From Gammaproteobacteria bacterium (GTDB lineage Bacteria; Pseudomonadota; Gammaproteobacteria; Pseudomonadales; UBA5518), in NCBI GenBank assembly GCA_016718385.1, contig JADKDK010000002.1:186001-250000 (forward strand): 64,000 nt of DNA, written 5' to 3'. The position numbers were made by a program, and so were the translations under genes. Below are positions 48,775 through 57,737 of the stretch, in pieces. Each line of letters opens with the position of its first letter. Within the stretch, counting starts at the first letter, position 1. The notes under the pieces are model-generated. The model was not told the DNA's origin. It was given only the letters and a program-made list of their open reading frames with translations, and ran no database searches.

Positions 48775-49802
48775 GCGCTCTCCCAGTCGAGGATGATCTT
48801 GCCGGACCGGCCCGAGGCCATGATCTCGAAGCCCGCCTGGAAATCCGCCAGCGGCAGGCGGTGCGTGATCACGGGCTCGAGGTCCAGCCCGGAGTGGATC
48901 AGCCCCGCCATGCGGTACCAGGTCTCGAACATCTCGCGCCCGTAGATGCCCTTCACCGTCAGGCCCTTGAACACGATCTTCGTCCAGTCCACGCGCATGT
49001 CCGGCGGCGGGATGCCGAGCACGGCCACGCGCCCGCCGTGGTTCATGGCGTCGAGCATCGCGGCAAAGGCACTGGGGACGCCCGACATCTCCAGCCCGAC
49101 GTCGAAGCCCTCCGTCATGCCGAGCTCCTGCATCACGCTCTCCAGGCTGCGCTCAGCGACGTTGACCGCCAGTGTGGCGCCCATGCGGCGCGCCAGTGCG
49201 AGGCGATACTCGTTGACGTCGGTGATCACCACGTGGCGCGCCCCGCAGTGGCGCGCCACCGCCACCGCCATGATGCCGATGGGCCCGGCGCCGGTGATCA
49301 GCACGTCCTCGGCCACCAGGTCGAAGGACAGCGCCGTGTGCACCGCGTTGCCGAAGGGATCGAATATCGCGGCGAGATCATCGCTGATCTCCTCGCTCAG
49401 CTTGAAGGCATTGAATGCGGGGATAACCAGGTATTCGGCGAAGGCCCCGGGGCGGTTCACGCCCACGCCGATCGTGTTGCGGCACAGGTGACGCCGGCCG
49501 GCGCGGCAGTTGCGGCAGTAGCCGCAGGTGATGTGGCCTTCCCCGGTGACGCGGTCGCCGATGCTGAAACCGCTCACTTCCTTCCCGATCTCGACGATTT
49601 CGCCGACGTATTCGTGCCCGATGACCATCGGCACCCTGATGGTGTCCTGCGACCACTTGTCCCAGCGGAAGATGTGCGTATCGGTGCCGCAGATCGCGGT
49701 CTTGCGGATGCGGATCTTGACGTCGTTGTGCCCGACCGCGGGCTCCGGCACATCGGTCATCCAGATGCCGGGCTCGGCTTTGAGCTTGGCCAGTGCTTTC
49801 AC
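48771..49802 (-). CDS. tdh: L-threonine 3-dehydrogenase
   Basis: 343 residues from GTG 49802. Near-colinear with E. coli Tdh: VKALAKLKAEPGIWMTDVPE, TAICGTDTHIFRWDKWSQDT with catalytic Cys38, GEGHITCGYCRNCRAGRRHL with the structural zinc cysteines, RNTIGVGVNRPGAFAEYLVI, ITGAGPIGIMAVAVARHCGA and IYGREMFETWYRM. It oxidises threonine to 2-amino-3-ketobutyrate. The usual partner kbl is not adjacent. Confidence 0.95.
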   Translation of the reverse strand: MKALAKLKAEPGIWMTDVPEPAVGHNDVKIRIRKTAICGTDTHIFRWDKWSQDTIRVPMVIGHEYVGEIVEIGKEVSGFSIGDRVTGEGHITCGYCRNCRAGRRHLCRNTIGVGVNRPGAFAEYLVIPAFNAFKLSEEISDDLAAIFDPFGNAVHTALSFDLVAEDVLITGAGPIGIMAVAVARHCGARHVVITDVNEYRLALARRMGATLAVNVAERSLESVMQELGMTEGFDVGLEMSGVPSAFAAMLDAMNHGGRVAVLGIPPPDMRVDWTKIVFKGLTVKGIYGREMFETWYRMAGLIHSGLDLEPVITHRLPLADFQAGFEIMASGRSGKIILDWESA

Positions 49803-49857
49803 GGGGCGGGTCTCGGTGGGCGGCGCGCAGATCATACCCGCAAGCGCCGTCGCGGCG

Positions 49858-49886
49858 TAGGTCGGGCTTCACTCCGACCCGGTGCT
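49858..49886 (+). repeat. REP-like palindrome before tdh
   Basis: GTAGGTCGGGCTTCACTCCG followed by ACCCGG. It carries the GTAGGTC start and stem-loop of the REP family in the tdh-adh gap. Confidence 0.55.
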
Positions 49887-49894
49887 TGCGCCGC

Positions 49895-50947
49895 TCAATC
49901 GTTCATTTCCGGATGCGGCTGCACCATCACCTTGATCGCGCGCCCGTTGCCTTGGGTGCGAAAGGCCTCGTCGGCCTGCGCCAGCGGGAAACGCTTCGAG
50001 ATCAGTCCGCGACGGTCCACCCTGCCCGAGGCCATCAGTGCAAGCGCCTGCGTCAGCTCCTCGGCCAGGTAGCCCAGCGAGCCCATGATCAGCGGCTGCT
50101 TGTGGATCAGGTTCGTGAGGTTCAGCGTGACTTCGTCCTCGAAGGCGCCGAAGCACACGATCCGCCCGCCGTGCGGACGCAGCAGATCCAGCGCCGTCTG
50201 CAACGGCGGGGCGCCCTTCATGTGCTTGATGTAGCCGGCGCAGTCGATCACGACCGCGACGTCCGGCGTGTACATGGCCGGATACCCGGTATGCAGCACG
50301 CCGCAGGCGCGCCCGGCCGCTTCCACCACGTCCTCGGCGGCTGCATCGATCGCGTCGCTGGCACCGACTTCCAGCGCTTTCGCAAGCCGCGATGCCGACA
50401 CATCCACCGCGACGATGCGCCCGACCTGCGGCGCCACCGCACGCAGCGCCTGGATCACGCCGAGCCCGATGATGCCCACGCCGAACACCACGACGTTCTC
50501 GCCCGCGGCAACAGCCGCCTTGCGCACCAGTTGCAGGCTGTCGGCCAGCGGCTCCGTGGTCGCGGCCTCCTCGAAGGCGACACCCGCGGGAATGCGCGCG
50601 AGCTGAAAGGGATTTGCCGGCACCGGCACGTACTCGGCCATGCCGCCACCACCGGTAACACCCACCACGCGATCGCCCGGCGCATAGCCCTCGACCCCCG
50701 GGCCGATCTCCGCGATCACGCCGGCGTATTCGTGGCCGATGATGCGCTGCCCGTCTGCATCGACACGCAGCGTGCCCGCGTACATCTCGCGCGCCGACGG
50801 CGAGTCGAGGCGGTAAATATGCAGATCGCTGCCGCAGATGCCGCAGGAGGCGACCTGTATCAGTACCTCGCCGGGGCCCGGCCGCGGTCGCGCCAGGTCC
50901 GTGCGGGTCTCGATGCGACCGACACCCTGAAAAACTGCCGCCTTCAT
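49895..50947 (-). CDS. Zinc-binding alcohol dehydrogenase (MDR superfamily)
   Basis: 350 residues from ATG 50947 with AGGAG upstream. An open frame runs further upstream through the REP array and would add a false tail of 11-residue repeats. It reads MKAAVFQGVGRIETRTDLAR, VASCGICGSDLHIYRL with the catalytic zinc cysteine, IIGHEYAGVIAEIGPGVEGY and the nucleotide loop GVGIIGLGVIQALRAV. No structural-zinc cysteine cluster is seen. Oxidises an unknown alcohol or polyol. Paired with tdh in direction but separated from it by a REP element. Confidence 0.88.
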   Translation of the reverse strand: MKAAVFQGVGRIETRTDLARPRPGPGEVLIQVASCGICGSDLHIYRLDSPSAREMYAGTLRVDADGQRIIGHEYAGVIAEIGPGVEGYAPGDRVVGVTGGGGMAEYVPVPANPFQLARIPAGVAFEEAATTEPLADSLQLVRKAAVAAGENVVVFGVGIIGLGVIQALRAVAPQVGRIVAVDVSASRLAKALEVGASDAIDAAAEDVVEAAGRACGVLHTGYPAMYTPDVAVVIDCAGYIKHMKGAPPLQTALDLLRPHGGRIVCFGAFEDEVTLNLTNLIHKQPLIMGSLGYLAEELTQALALMASGRVDRRGLISKRFPLAQADEAFRTQGNGRAIKVMVQPHPEMND

Positions 50948-50982
50948 CCTGGACTCCTGGATAGTGGAGCTTTCGCGCGCCT

Positions 50983-51128
50983 GTGGGTCCGCATTCATGC
51001 GGACATTGTCCGGTGGTAGGTCCGTATTCATGCGGACATCGTCCGGCTGTAGGTCCGCATTCATGCGGACATTGTCCGGCTGTAGGTCCGCATTCATGCG
51101 GACATTGTCCGGCTGAAGCCGGACCTAC
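50983..51128. repeat. Tandem REP array: four 33-bp units plus inverted end
   Basis: Units start at 50983, 51016, 51049 and 51082, each 33 bases. Each contains the hairpin TCCGCATTCATGCGGA (one base differs in unit 2) followed by CATTGTCCGGC or a close variant; the third and fourth units are identical. The array ends with GAAGCCGGACCTAC at 51115-51128, which is an inverted copy of the unit edge and closes the array as an inverted pair. It lies in the gap between the OYE-type reductase and the alcohol dehydrogenase. Confidence 0.85.
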
Positions 51129-53251
51129 AACCGCATCGCCAGATCGAAGCCCGCGCGCACGGAGCCGTCGATATAGGCCATGCCCGCGCAATCGCCGATC
51201 TCATGCACCGGCACGCCGGCGCTGCGCATGCGCTCGGCGGGCCCGGGATTCGCCGTCGCACCCGATGTGATGATCACCTGGTCCGCGGCGATGCGCCGTT
51301 CCTGGCCGTTGGCGTTGCGGTAGACCAGACTGTCGGTGTCGATGCGCACGAGCGTGGCCTGCGCCAGCATCGCCACGCCGAGCTTCTTGCAATCGGCGAT
51401 ATTGCGCCAGCGTCGCACCAGCATGAGCCCGGCGCCGAAAACCGTGCCCTCTTCGAGGATCGTGACCTGGCGTCCGCGCTCGGCGAGGAACTCCGCGAGC
51501 TCGATGGCAACGAGGCCGCCGCCGATCATCACGATGCGCTGGCCCATCGGCATCCAGATCTTGCTCAGTTCGCGCATCCACCCCGGGCGACCGAGGATGC
51601 CTGTCAGTTTACCCAGCTTCAGCAAGGTGCCAACGACGGGCCCCAGGCGCAGACCGGGACCCTCGCCGCCTTCGCCGGTGATCATGGCCCGTATGTCGTC
51701 GCCGTTCAGCACGTGCGGCAGTTCGATGCCCGGCACGGTCGGTGACTCGCGGCGCGCGCCCACGGCGGCAACCACCACGTCGGGCTTCTCGCGCACGATC
51801 AATTCCGGCGTGACCTCCGTGCCCAGACGCACATCGACGCCGAGTCGGCTCATCTCGCCCTCGAGGTAGCGCACGAGGCCGCCGTTGGGCGGATACGAGG
51901 CGGCGCTGAAGAATACCGTGCCGCCCAGGCGCGAGGCCTTGTCACACAGGGTAACGGCGTGGCCGCGCAACCGCGCCACGCGCGCGGCCTCCATGCCGGC
52001 CGGGCCGCCGCCGGCGATCAGGATGCGTTTCGGCCGCTCGGCCGGCGAGATCACGGTTTCGAACTCGCGCCCGGTGCGGGCGTTCACCGCGCAGATCACA
52101 CCGCGGTTCACGAAGATCTGGCTGATGCAGGTGTAGCAGTAGATGCAGGGACGGATCTCGTGCGCGCGCCCCTCGCCGATCTTGCGCGGCAACTCCGGGT
52201 CGGCCAGCAGCTTGCGTCCCATGGTCACGAAATCTATCGCGCCCTGGCGGATCAGCCGGTCGCCGGCCTCCGGCTCGATGCGCCCGGCCGTTATCACCGG
52301 GATGCCGACCACCGATTTGATGCCGGCGGCGTATGCCACAAAGCCGCAGGGCTTGTGCGTGGTGTGCGCCGTGGTGAAGCTCTCGCCCTTCGCGGCATCG
52401 GCATAGGAGCTCACGTGGATCGCATCGGCGCCGGCGGCCTCGGCCATGCGCGCCGTGTCCTTCGCGTCCTCGTGCGTGATGCCACCCTCGGTCAGGAACT
52501 CGATGCCGTCGAGGCGGCACCACACCGGGTAGTCCGTGCCGCAACGTTGCTTGATCGCCCTGATCACCTCGACCAGCAGGCGTGCGCGGTTCTCCAGCGA
52601 GCCGCCCCAGCGATCGCTGCGCTGGTTCACCGACGGGTTCAGGAAACTGTGGATCACGTAGCCGTGCCCCGCATGCAGTTCCACCGCGTCGATGCCCGCG
52701 CGCCTGGCGCGATCCGCGGCATCGGCGAACTGGCCGATCAGCCATGCGATGTCCTCCTCCGTCGCCACCTGGTAGGCGACCTTCGCATGCGGATTGGCGT
52801 AGGGCGTGGACATCGCCGCGGCCTCTTCCGGGAACAGGCAGGGCCCCATGTCGCCCTCCTTTTCCTTCGGCACCGAGGGCGTCAGCATCGGCCGGCCGTC
52901 GCGGATGTCGTTCATCGCGGTGAGCCCCGCGTGCTGCAACTGCACCGCGAGTTTTGCGCCATGCCCGTGCACCACGTCCGCGACCGACTGCAACCCTGGA
53001 ATGAAGCGGTCGTCGGATATCGCGACCTGGCGCCAGTTCGCCGAACCCACCGGCCAGCTGATGGCGACCGAGCCCATGATCAGCAGCGCGGCACCGCCCT
53101 CGGCGCGCGCCCCGTAGTACTGGCGCAGCCGCTCGCCGCAATAGCCCTCGTCGTCGGCGGTGTTGGAGCCCATCGGGGTCATGAAGATGCGGTTGCGCAG
53201 TTCCATGGCGCCGATGCGGCCCGGGGACATCAGGTGTTCGAAAGCAGTCAT
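51125..53251 (-). CDS. FMN/FAD/4Fe-4S enoate or 2,4-dienoyl-CoA reductase-like oxidoreductase
   Basis: 708 residues. Old-yellow-enzyme barrel: MSPGRIGAMELRNRIFMTPM, AVELHAGHGYVIHSFLNPSV, NQRSDRWGGSLENRARLLVE and VITAGRIEPEAGDRLIRQGA. The FeS site CIYCYTCISQIFVNRGVICA supplies four cysteines. A C-terminal FAD/NAD domain follows: ILIAGGGPAGMEAARVARLR and IVMIGGGLVAIELAEFLAER. Architecture as FadH, BaiCD/BaiH and trimethylamine dehydrogenase. It reduces C=C bonds of enoates or dienoyl-CoAs, or oxidises amines. Substrate unknown. The gene is followed by the REP array. Confidence 0.9.
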   Translation of the reverse strand: MTAFEHLMSPGRIGAMELRNRIFMTPMGSNTADDEGYCGERLRQYYGARAEGGAALLIMGSVAISWPVGSANWRQVAISDDRFIPGLQSVADVVHGHGAKLAVQLQHAGLTAMNDIRDGRPMLTPSVPKEKEGDMGPCLFPEEAAAMSTPYANPHAKVAYQVATEEDIAWLIGQFADAADRARRAGIDAVELHAGHGYVIHSFLNPSVNQRSDRWGGSLENRARLLVEVIRAIKQRCGTDYPVWCRLDGIEFLTEGGITHEDAKDTARMAEAAGADAIHVSSYADAAKGESFTTAHTTHKPCGFVAYAAGIKSVVGIPVITAGRIEPEAGDRLIRQGAIDFVTMGRKLLADPELPRKIGEGRAHEIRPCIYCYTCISQIFVNRGVICAVNARTGREFETVISPAERPKRILIAGGGPAGMEAARVARLRGHAVTLCDKASRLGGTVFFSAASYPPNGGLVRYLEGEMSRLGVDVRLGTEVTPELIVREKPDVVVAAVGARRESPTVPGIELPHVLNGDDIRAMITGEGGEGPGLRLGPVVGTLLKLGKLTGILGRPGWMRELSKIWMPMGQRIVMIGGGLVAIELAEFLAERGRQVTILEEGTVFGAGLMLVRRWRNIADCKKLGVAMLAQATLVRIDTDSLVYRNANGQERRIAADQVIITSGATANPGPAERMRSAGVPVHEIGDCAGMAYIDGSVRAGFDLAMRL

Positions 53252-53282
53252 CGCGTGGTTTTCCGTCTTGCTCTGCCGATGC

Positions 53283-54056
53283 TCAGGTCATCTGTCCGCC
53301 GTCGATGCTGAACGCCACGCCGGTGACGTAGCGCGCCTCGTCGGAAGCCAGATAGGCCACGGCCGCCGCGATTTCCTCGGGCTCGGCCGCCGGCAACAGC
53401 GGGAACAGCCGCCGCACCAGTGCCGCGTCCACGTCCGGCGGCACACTGTAGGTCGTGGCCAGCGTGGTGTTCACGCCGCCCGGGCAGACCGCGTTGACGC
53501 GCACGCCCTTGCCGGAGAATTCCACCGCGAGGCACTTGCTCAACGACGCCACCGCCGCCTTCGATGCTGCATAGGCGCTCCAGTAGGCCGCGCCGCACAG
53601 CGCCGAGGCCGAGGACATGTTCACGATGTTGCCGCGCGACTCGCACAGATGCGGCAGCGCCTCCTGGCAGATCGCCACCAGGCTGGTGACGTTGATCGAG
53701 AACATGCGCTCCCAGTCGCCGAGCCCGATGTCGAGGAAATGATCCGCGCGGCAGGCGCCGGCGATGTTGCACAGCACGTCGAGGCGGCCGAACTGCTCCA
53801 CCGCGCGATGCACCAGCGCGCGGTTCGAGGCCTCCTCGAGCGCGTTGAACGGGATCACCATGCACGGGGCGCCCATCCGCGCGAGTTCCACGGCAAGGCT
53901 CTGCAGGCCCGCCTCGTTGATGTCGCCGGCGGCGATGGACGCCCCCTCCGATGCCAGCCGCAGCGCGGTGGCGCGCCCGATGCCCGAAGCCGCGCCCGTG
54001 ACCAGGCAAACCTTGTTGTCGAATCTGCGCATCGCGAAATCCCTTGCGTGTGTCAT
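53283..54056 (-). CDS. Short-chain dehydrogenase/reductase
   Basis: 257 residues. Classical SDR: nucleotide loop LVTGAASGIGRA, catalytic NIVNMSSASALCGA then SAYAASKAAVASLSKC (YxxxK), NAVCPGGVNT and YVTGVAFSIDGGQM. NAG variant is NIAG. It is coupled to the second SDR by an ATGA overlap and lies 31 bases from the reductase gene. Probably oxidises or reduces a hydroxy/keto group of the same pathway intermediate. Confidence 0.9.
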   Translation of the reverse strand: MTHARDFAMRRFDNKVCLVTGAASGIGRATALRLASEGASIAAGDINEAGLQSLAVELARMGAPCMVIPFNALEEASNRALVHRAVEQFGRLDVLCNIAGACRADHFLDIGLGDWERMFSINVTSLVAICQEALPHLCESRGNIVNMSSASALCGAAYWSAYAASKAAVASLSKCLAVEFSGKGVRVNAVCPGGVNTTLATTYSVPPDVDAALVRRLFPLLPAAEPEEIAAAVAYLASDEARYVTGVAFSIDGGQMT

Positions 54057-54808
54057 TTCAGAATGGAATAGCCGCCGTCGACGACCAGCGTGTGCCCGGA
54101 CACGAAACTTGCCGCCGGGCTGGCGAGGAACAGCACCGCACCCGCGATCTCCTGCGGCGCGCCCCAGCGCCCGAGCGGCGTGGCGTTGCTCACCATCGCG
54201 TGTACGCCGGGGTCTTCGGCGAAGGCATTGGTCATTGGCGTGGGCACCGAGCCCGGCAGCACCGCATTCACGCGCACGCGCGGGGCGAGCTGCGCGCAGA
54301 AGGTGCGCGTGAGCTGTACGATGCCGGCCTTTGCGGCGCCGTAGCCGGCGAAATAGGGGCTCGCAAACAGCGACATCTCGGACGCGAGGTTCACCACCGC
54401 GGCGCCGCCCTCGAGCGTGCTCGCGCCCAGCGCCTCGGCCAGTGCGCCGGTCAGGTGATACACGGCCCCCAGGTTGACGCTGACAGCCGTGTCGAAATCG
54501 TAGGGGGTCGCGGCGCCGCCCGTGCCGCCGGCATTGTTGACCAGCACATCGAGACGCGCCTGCGACTGCGCAAGACGCGCGATGTCCGCGCGCTCCGTGA
54601 GCCGCAGTTGGCGGTAGGCAACGCCTGCGGGCAGGTCCGCATACGCGGAGGCCGCGGCGGCGCTGCCGGTGATCGTGACCTCGGCGCCGGCGGCAACGAA
54701 TGCGGTGGCGATCGCGTGCCCGATGCCCTTGGTGCCGCCGGTGACGAGCACCGACGTGCCGGCGAAATCGAAGCTCACGCGGGCGAATGTTCCCTGCGTC
54801 GGTGTCAT
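54053..54808 (-). CDS. Short-chain dehydrogenase/reductase
   Basis: 251 residues from ATG 54808 (AAGGCGAC upstream). SDR motifs: VLVTGGTKGIGHAIATAFVA, VNNAGGTGGAATP, VVNLASEMSLFASPYFAGYG with GYGAAKAGIVQLTRTFCAQL (YxxxK), LPGSVPTPM and FVSGHTLVVDGGYS. First gene of the SDR-SDR-OYE unit on the minus strand; the gap upstream (54809-54943) presumably holds the promoter. Confidence 0.9.
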   Translation of the reverse strand: MTPTQGTFARVSFDFAGTSVLVTGGTKGIGHAIATAFVAAGAEVTITGSAAAASAYADLPAGVAYRQLRLTERADIARLAQSQARLDVLVNNAGGTGGAATPYDFDTAVSVNLGAVYHLTGALAEALGASTLEGGAAVVNLASEMSLFASPYFAGYGAAKAGIVQLTRTFCAQLAPRVRVNAVLPGSVPTPMTNAFAEDPGVHAMVSNATPLGRWGAPQEIAGAVLFLASPAASFVSGHTLVVDGGYSILK

Positions 54809-54943
54809 GTCGCCTTGCTCCACTGCGTGCGTGTCAATGTATCGCAGCGTAGCCTCGCGCGGGGTGCCACAGCCTCATCCAAACGGAGGAACGGCCCGTG
54901 CGCGGTTCACGGGCAACAGGACCACCACGCGATCGACGGTTGC

Positions 54944-55393
54944 TCAGCGCAGCGGCTCCATTTCCGCCAGCAGCGTGCCGAAGATCACGCGGAAAAACTC
55001 GATGTCGGCGTAGATGCGTTCGCCGCGCAAGGCCGTCTCGCCGTAGGGAAATACCGTCAGGGTGCGAAAGTCACGCCGGCCGCCGTCGGGATAGGCGACC
55101 GTCACGGTGATCTCGACGGTGAGTGCGTTCTCCCCGTACGCCTGCCCGTGCACCGTGTAGCCGGTGCAGCGCGGTCGCGCCAGCGCGAAGAACTGTTCGT
55201 AGTAGCGCCGGATGCGCTCGCGTCCCGCCAGGCGCAGACCGCAGGGGTGGAGCTCGAAGCAGGCATCGTCCTCGAAGGTCGCCAGCGTGGCCTCGATGTC
55301 GCCGCGGTCCTCGGCCTCGATGTGGCGGAATGCCATCTGCGCCAGTGCGCCGATGCCCCGTGGAACGACCCCGATCTGATCCGTGCGTGTCAT
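54944..55393 (-). CDS. SnoaL/NTF2-like protein (1)
   Basis: 149 residues of the NTF2-like cone fold: GALAQMAFRHIEAEDRGDIE, LATFEDDACFELHPCGLRLA, GRERIRRYYEQFFALARPRC and LTVEITVTVAYPDG. SnoaL-like proteins are often isomerases, dehydratases or hydrolases of polyketide, steroid or terpenoid intermediates. Divergent from the first LLM oxidoreductase gene. Active-site residues cannot be assigned. Confidence 0.8.
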   Translation of the reverse strand: MTRTDQIGVVPRGIGALAQMAFRHIEAEDRGDIEATLATFEDDACFELHPCGLRLAGRERIRRYYEQFFALARPRCTGYTVHGQAYGENALTVEITVTVAYPDGGRRDFRTLTVFPYGETALRGERIYADIEFFRVIFGTLLAEMEPLR

Positions 55394-55563
55394 CGCAATA
55401 TCCTCGGTTGCAGAATTTCAGTTTCCTGTCCGGATGCGTGGCGGCGTGCTTCCCGACGGTTTGCATGGTCGCATCCTGCAACGCGCAGATGAAGTGCCAC
55501 CCGCTCGCGCCGGCATCGCCGCCACTGCATAATGCAGCTCATCCAGACCAGGGACGAACGACG

Positions 55564-56433
55564 ATGAAATTCTGGCAAATGCTGCCGTGGATGGAACCCG
55601 ATCAGATCATCGCCGCGGCGCGATTCGCCGAGGACGTGGGATTCCACGGCGTGATGCTCGCCGATCACGGCATCTATCCGCTCGAATTGAAGGCGCCCTA
55701 CCCCTATTCCGCCGACGGCAGGCCGCCGATGGGCTCCGACGCCTGGTATCCCGACGTGTGGGCCACGCTCGGCGCGATCTCGGCGTCGACCACGCGCCTG
55801 CACATGTCGGTAGCGGTCTACGTGCTGGCGCTGCGCAATCCCTTCGAGGTCGCGCGGGCCATCGGTACCCTGGACATCCTGAGCGGCGGGCGCGTGGCAC
55901 TCGGCGCCGGCACCGGCTGGATGAAGGACGAGTACGATCTGTACGGCGTCGATTTCGCGACACGCGGGCAGCGCATGGACGAGATGATCGAGATCCTGCG
56001 CGGTTTCTGGAGCGAGGGCACCGTGGAATACCACGGCAAGCATTTCGATTTTCCGCGCGTGCAGATCTCCCCCGCCCCGAAACGCAACGTGCCGATCTAT
56101 ATCGGCGGCGCGGCACCCGTCGCTCTGCGCCGCGCGGCGCGCTGCGAGGGCTGGATAGGCGCCGGCAACGCGCCCGCGGAAGTGCCCGCGCTGCTGGCTC
56201 AGATCCGCGACTACCGCGCCGGGCTCGACTTGACGATGGACGGCTTCGAGACCGTGATCGGCCTCACCACACCCTTCGACCCCGCGCTGCTCGCGAGCCT
56301 CGAGGAACAGGGCATGACGGCCGGCGTGAATCCGCCGTTTCGCTTCTCGCTGGGCGAGCGCTCCTCGCTCGATGCGAAGAAGCGCAACATGGAGGACTTC
56401 GCGAAGCGCTTCATCGTGAACCGGCCCGCCTAG
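55564..56433 (+). CDS. LLM-class flavin-dependent (F420-type) oxidoreductase (1)
   Basis: 289 residues. Luciferase-like barrel: MKFWQMLPWMEPDQIIAAAR, FAEDVGFHGVMLADHGIYPL, NPFEVARAIGTLDILSGGRV, ALGAGTGWMKDEYDLYGVDF and VPIYIGGAAPVALRRAARCE. The LGAGTGWMKDE pattern is typical of the F420-dependent LLM group, but FMN use cannot be excluded. It has the same length and closely similar motif order as the second LLM gene at 61956, so the two are paralogues. Confidence 0.88.
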   Translation: MKFWQMLPWMEPDQIIAAARFAEDVGFHGVMLADHGIYPLELKAPYPYSADGRPPMGSDAWYPDVWATLGAISASTTRLHMSVAVYVLALRNPFEVARAIGTLDILSGGRVALGAGTGWMKDEYDLYGVDFATRGQRMDEMIEILRGFWSEGTVEYHGKHFDFPRVQISPAPKRNVPIYIGGAAPVALRRAARCEGWIGAGNAPAEVPALLAQIRDYRAGLDLTMDGFETVIGLTTPFDPALLASLEEQGMTAGVNPPFRFSLGERSSLDAKKRNMEDFAKRFIVNRPA

Positions 56434-56466
56434 CGCAGGAAGCGGCGATCGAAGCGCAGTGGAGCG

Positions 56467-57726
56467 TCACCCGGACATTTGCTCCAGCTCGCGCTTCAAT
56501 GCATTGAGAAAGCGGATCACGTGCCCGCCGTCGAGCGCGCGATGATCGAATGTCAGCGAGGGCCGAAGCAGCGGCCGCACCGCGACCCGGTAACCGTTCG
56601 TCGCATCAGCCACCGCGACCGGCTCATGCACCATGCCGGGAAGTCCGAGCAGCGCGACCTGTGGCGCGTTCAGTATCGCCTCGGCGCGCAGCACCGGCCC
56701 CAGCGATCCCGGGTTGGAAATCGTGAACGTGCCTCCCTCCAGTTCGTCGGCGCGCAGCGTGCCGTTGCGGGCACGTGCGGCGACCGTGGCGATCGCGCCG
56801 TTCAATTCCTCGAGCGACATCCGCCCTGCATCCCTCAGCACGGGCACCACGAGCCCCTCGGGGGTGTCGACGGCGATACCGAGATTCACCACGCGCCAGC
56901 ACAGCAAATGCGCGTCCGTGAACGTCGCGTTCAGCTCCGGGTGTTGCGGGAGCAGCCGGCATACCGCCGCTGCGACGAGGCTCAGCACCGACATCGGTGG
57001 CGCCGGCTGACGGGCATTGAGGCGCGCGCGAGTGGCCAGCACAGCGCCCATATCGATCTGCATGTCCGCCGTGAGATGCGGCACCGAGCGCGCGGTTTCC
57101 GCCAGACGCCGCGCGATGGTACGCCGCCGCAGGCTGTTCGGCCGCGACTCGCAGGGGACGTCCTCGTAGCCCGCTGGCAGCGGGTCAGCATGCTCCTGCG
57201 ACCCGCGCCCGCCAGAGCGCGCCGCAACGGCCTGCAGAACGTCCTCGCCGCTGATCCGTCCGCCCGGGCCGCTGCCGCGCAGCGTGGCGAGGTCCACACC
57301 GTGCTCGCGCGCCAGCTTGCGCACTCGCGGCGAATGTGGCGAGGCCTCGTCCGCGCTGGAAATCGGCGCCGCGGGAGGCGCGGCCGAAGCGCGCGACACC
57401 GGGGTGAACGCCGTGTCGGCCGCCGCCATCTGCGGCGCAGCGGGCTGCGCCGCAAGGGCCGCGGCGATCACCCCGGCATCCGAACCCGCCGCAGCCCACC
57501 AGCCCACGAGGTCACCGACTTTCAGCTCGTCGCCCTCGTGTGCCAGGCGGCGCGCCAGTACACCATCGACGTCGGCGGTCACCTCGGTCAGCGTCTTGTC
57601 GGTCTCTACCTCGTAGAGCAGCTGGCCGACGGAAAAGCCGGCCCCCTCCTCTACGTGCCAGGCGACGACGCGCGCGTTCTCGACCGAGCCCATGTGCGGG
57701 ATCCGCAATTCGCCCAAGCTGACCAT
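56467..57726 (-). CDS. 2-oxoacid dehydrogenase E2 (dihydrolipoamide acyltransferase)
   Basis: 419 residues. Lipoyl domain VENARVVAWHVEEGAGFSVG then YEVETDKTLTEVTADVDGVL with the lipoyl lysine, peripheral-subunit-binding domain SPRVRKLAREHGVDLATLRG, and the catalytic domain ending TFTISNPGSLGPVLRAEAIL and SLTFDHRALDGGHVIRFLNA with the HRxxDG histidine. It forms the core of the complex with E1alpha and E1beta encoded upstream. The E3 dihydrolipoamide dehydrogenase gene is not in the window. The substrate cannot be decided between pyruvate, acetoin and branched 2-oxoacids. Confidence 0.92.
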   Translation of the reverse strand: MVSLGELRIPHMGSVENARVVAWHVEEGAGFSVGQLLYEVETDKTLTEVTADVDGVLARRLAHEGDELKVGDLVGWWAAAGSDAGVIAAALAAQPAAPQMAAADTAFTPVSRASAAPPAAPISSADEASPHSPRVRKLAREHGVDLATLRGSGPGGRISGEDVLQAVAARSGGRGSQEHADPLPAGYEDVPCESRPNSLRRRTIARRLAETARSVPHLTADMQIDMGAVLATRARLNARQPAPPMSVLSLVAAAVCRLLPQHPELNATFTDAHLLCWRVVNLGIAVDTPEGLVVPVLRDAGRMSLEELNGAIATVAARARNGTLRADELEGGTFTISNPGSLGPVLRAEAILNAPQVALLGLPGMVHEPVAVADATNGYRVAVRPLLRPSLTFDHRALDGGHVIRFLNALKRELEQMSG

Positions 57727-57737
57727 GATCTCTGCTC

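Noticed and set aside
50983..51128. CRISPR array
   Set aside because: The 33-bp units abut without unique spacers and each contains its own hairpin; they match dispersed REP copies elsewhere in the window.
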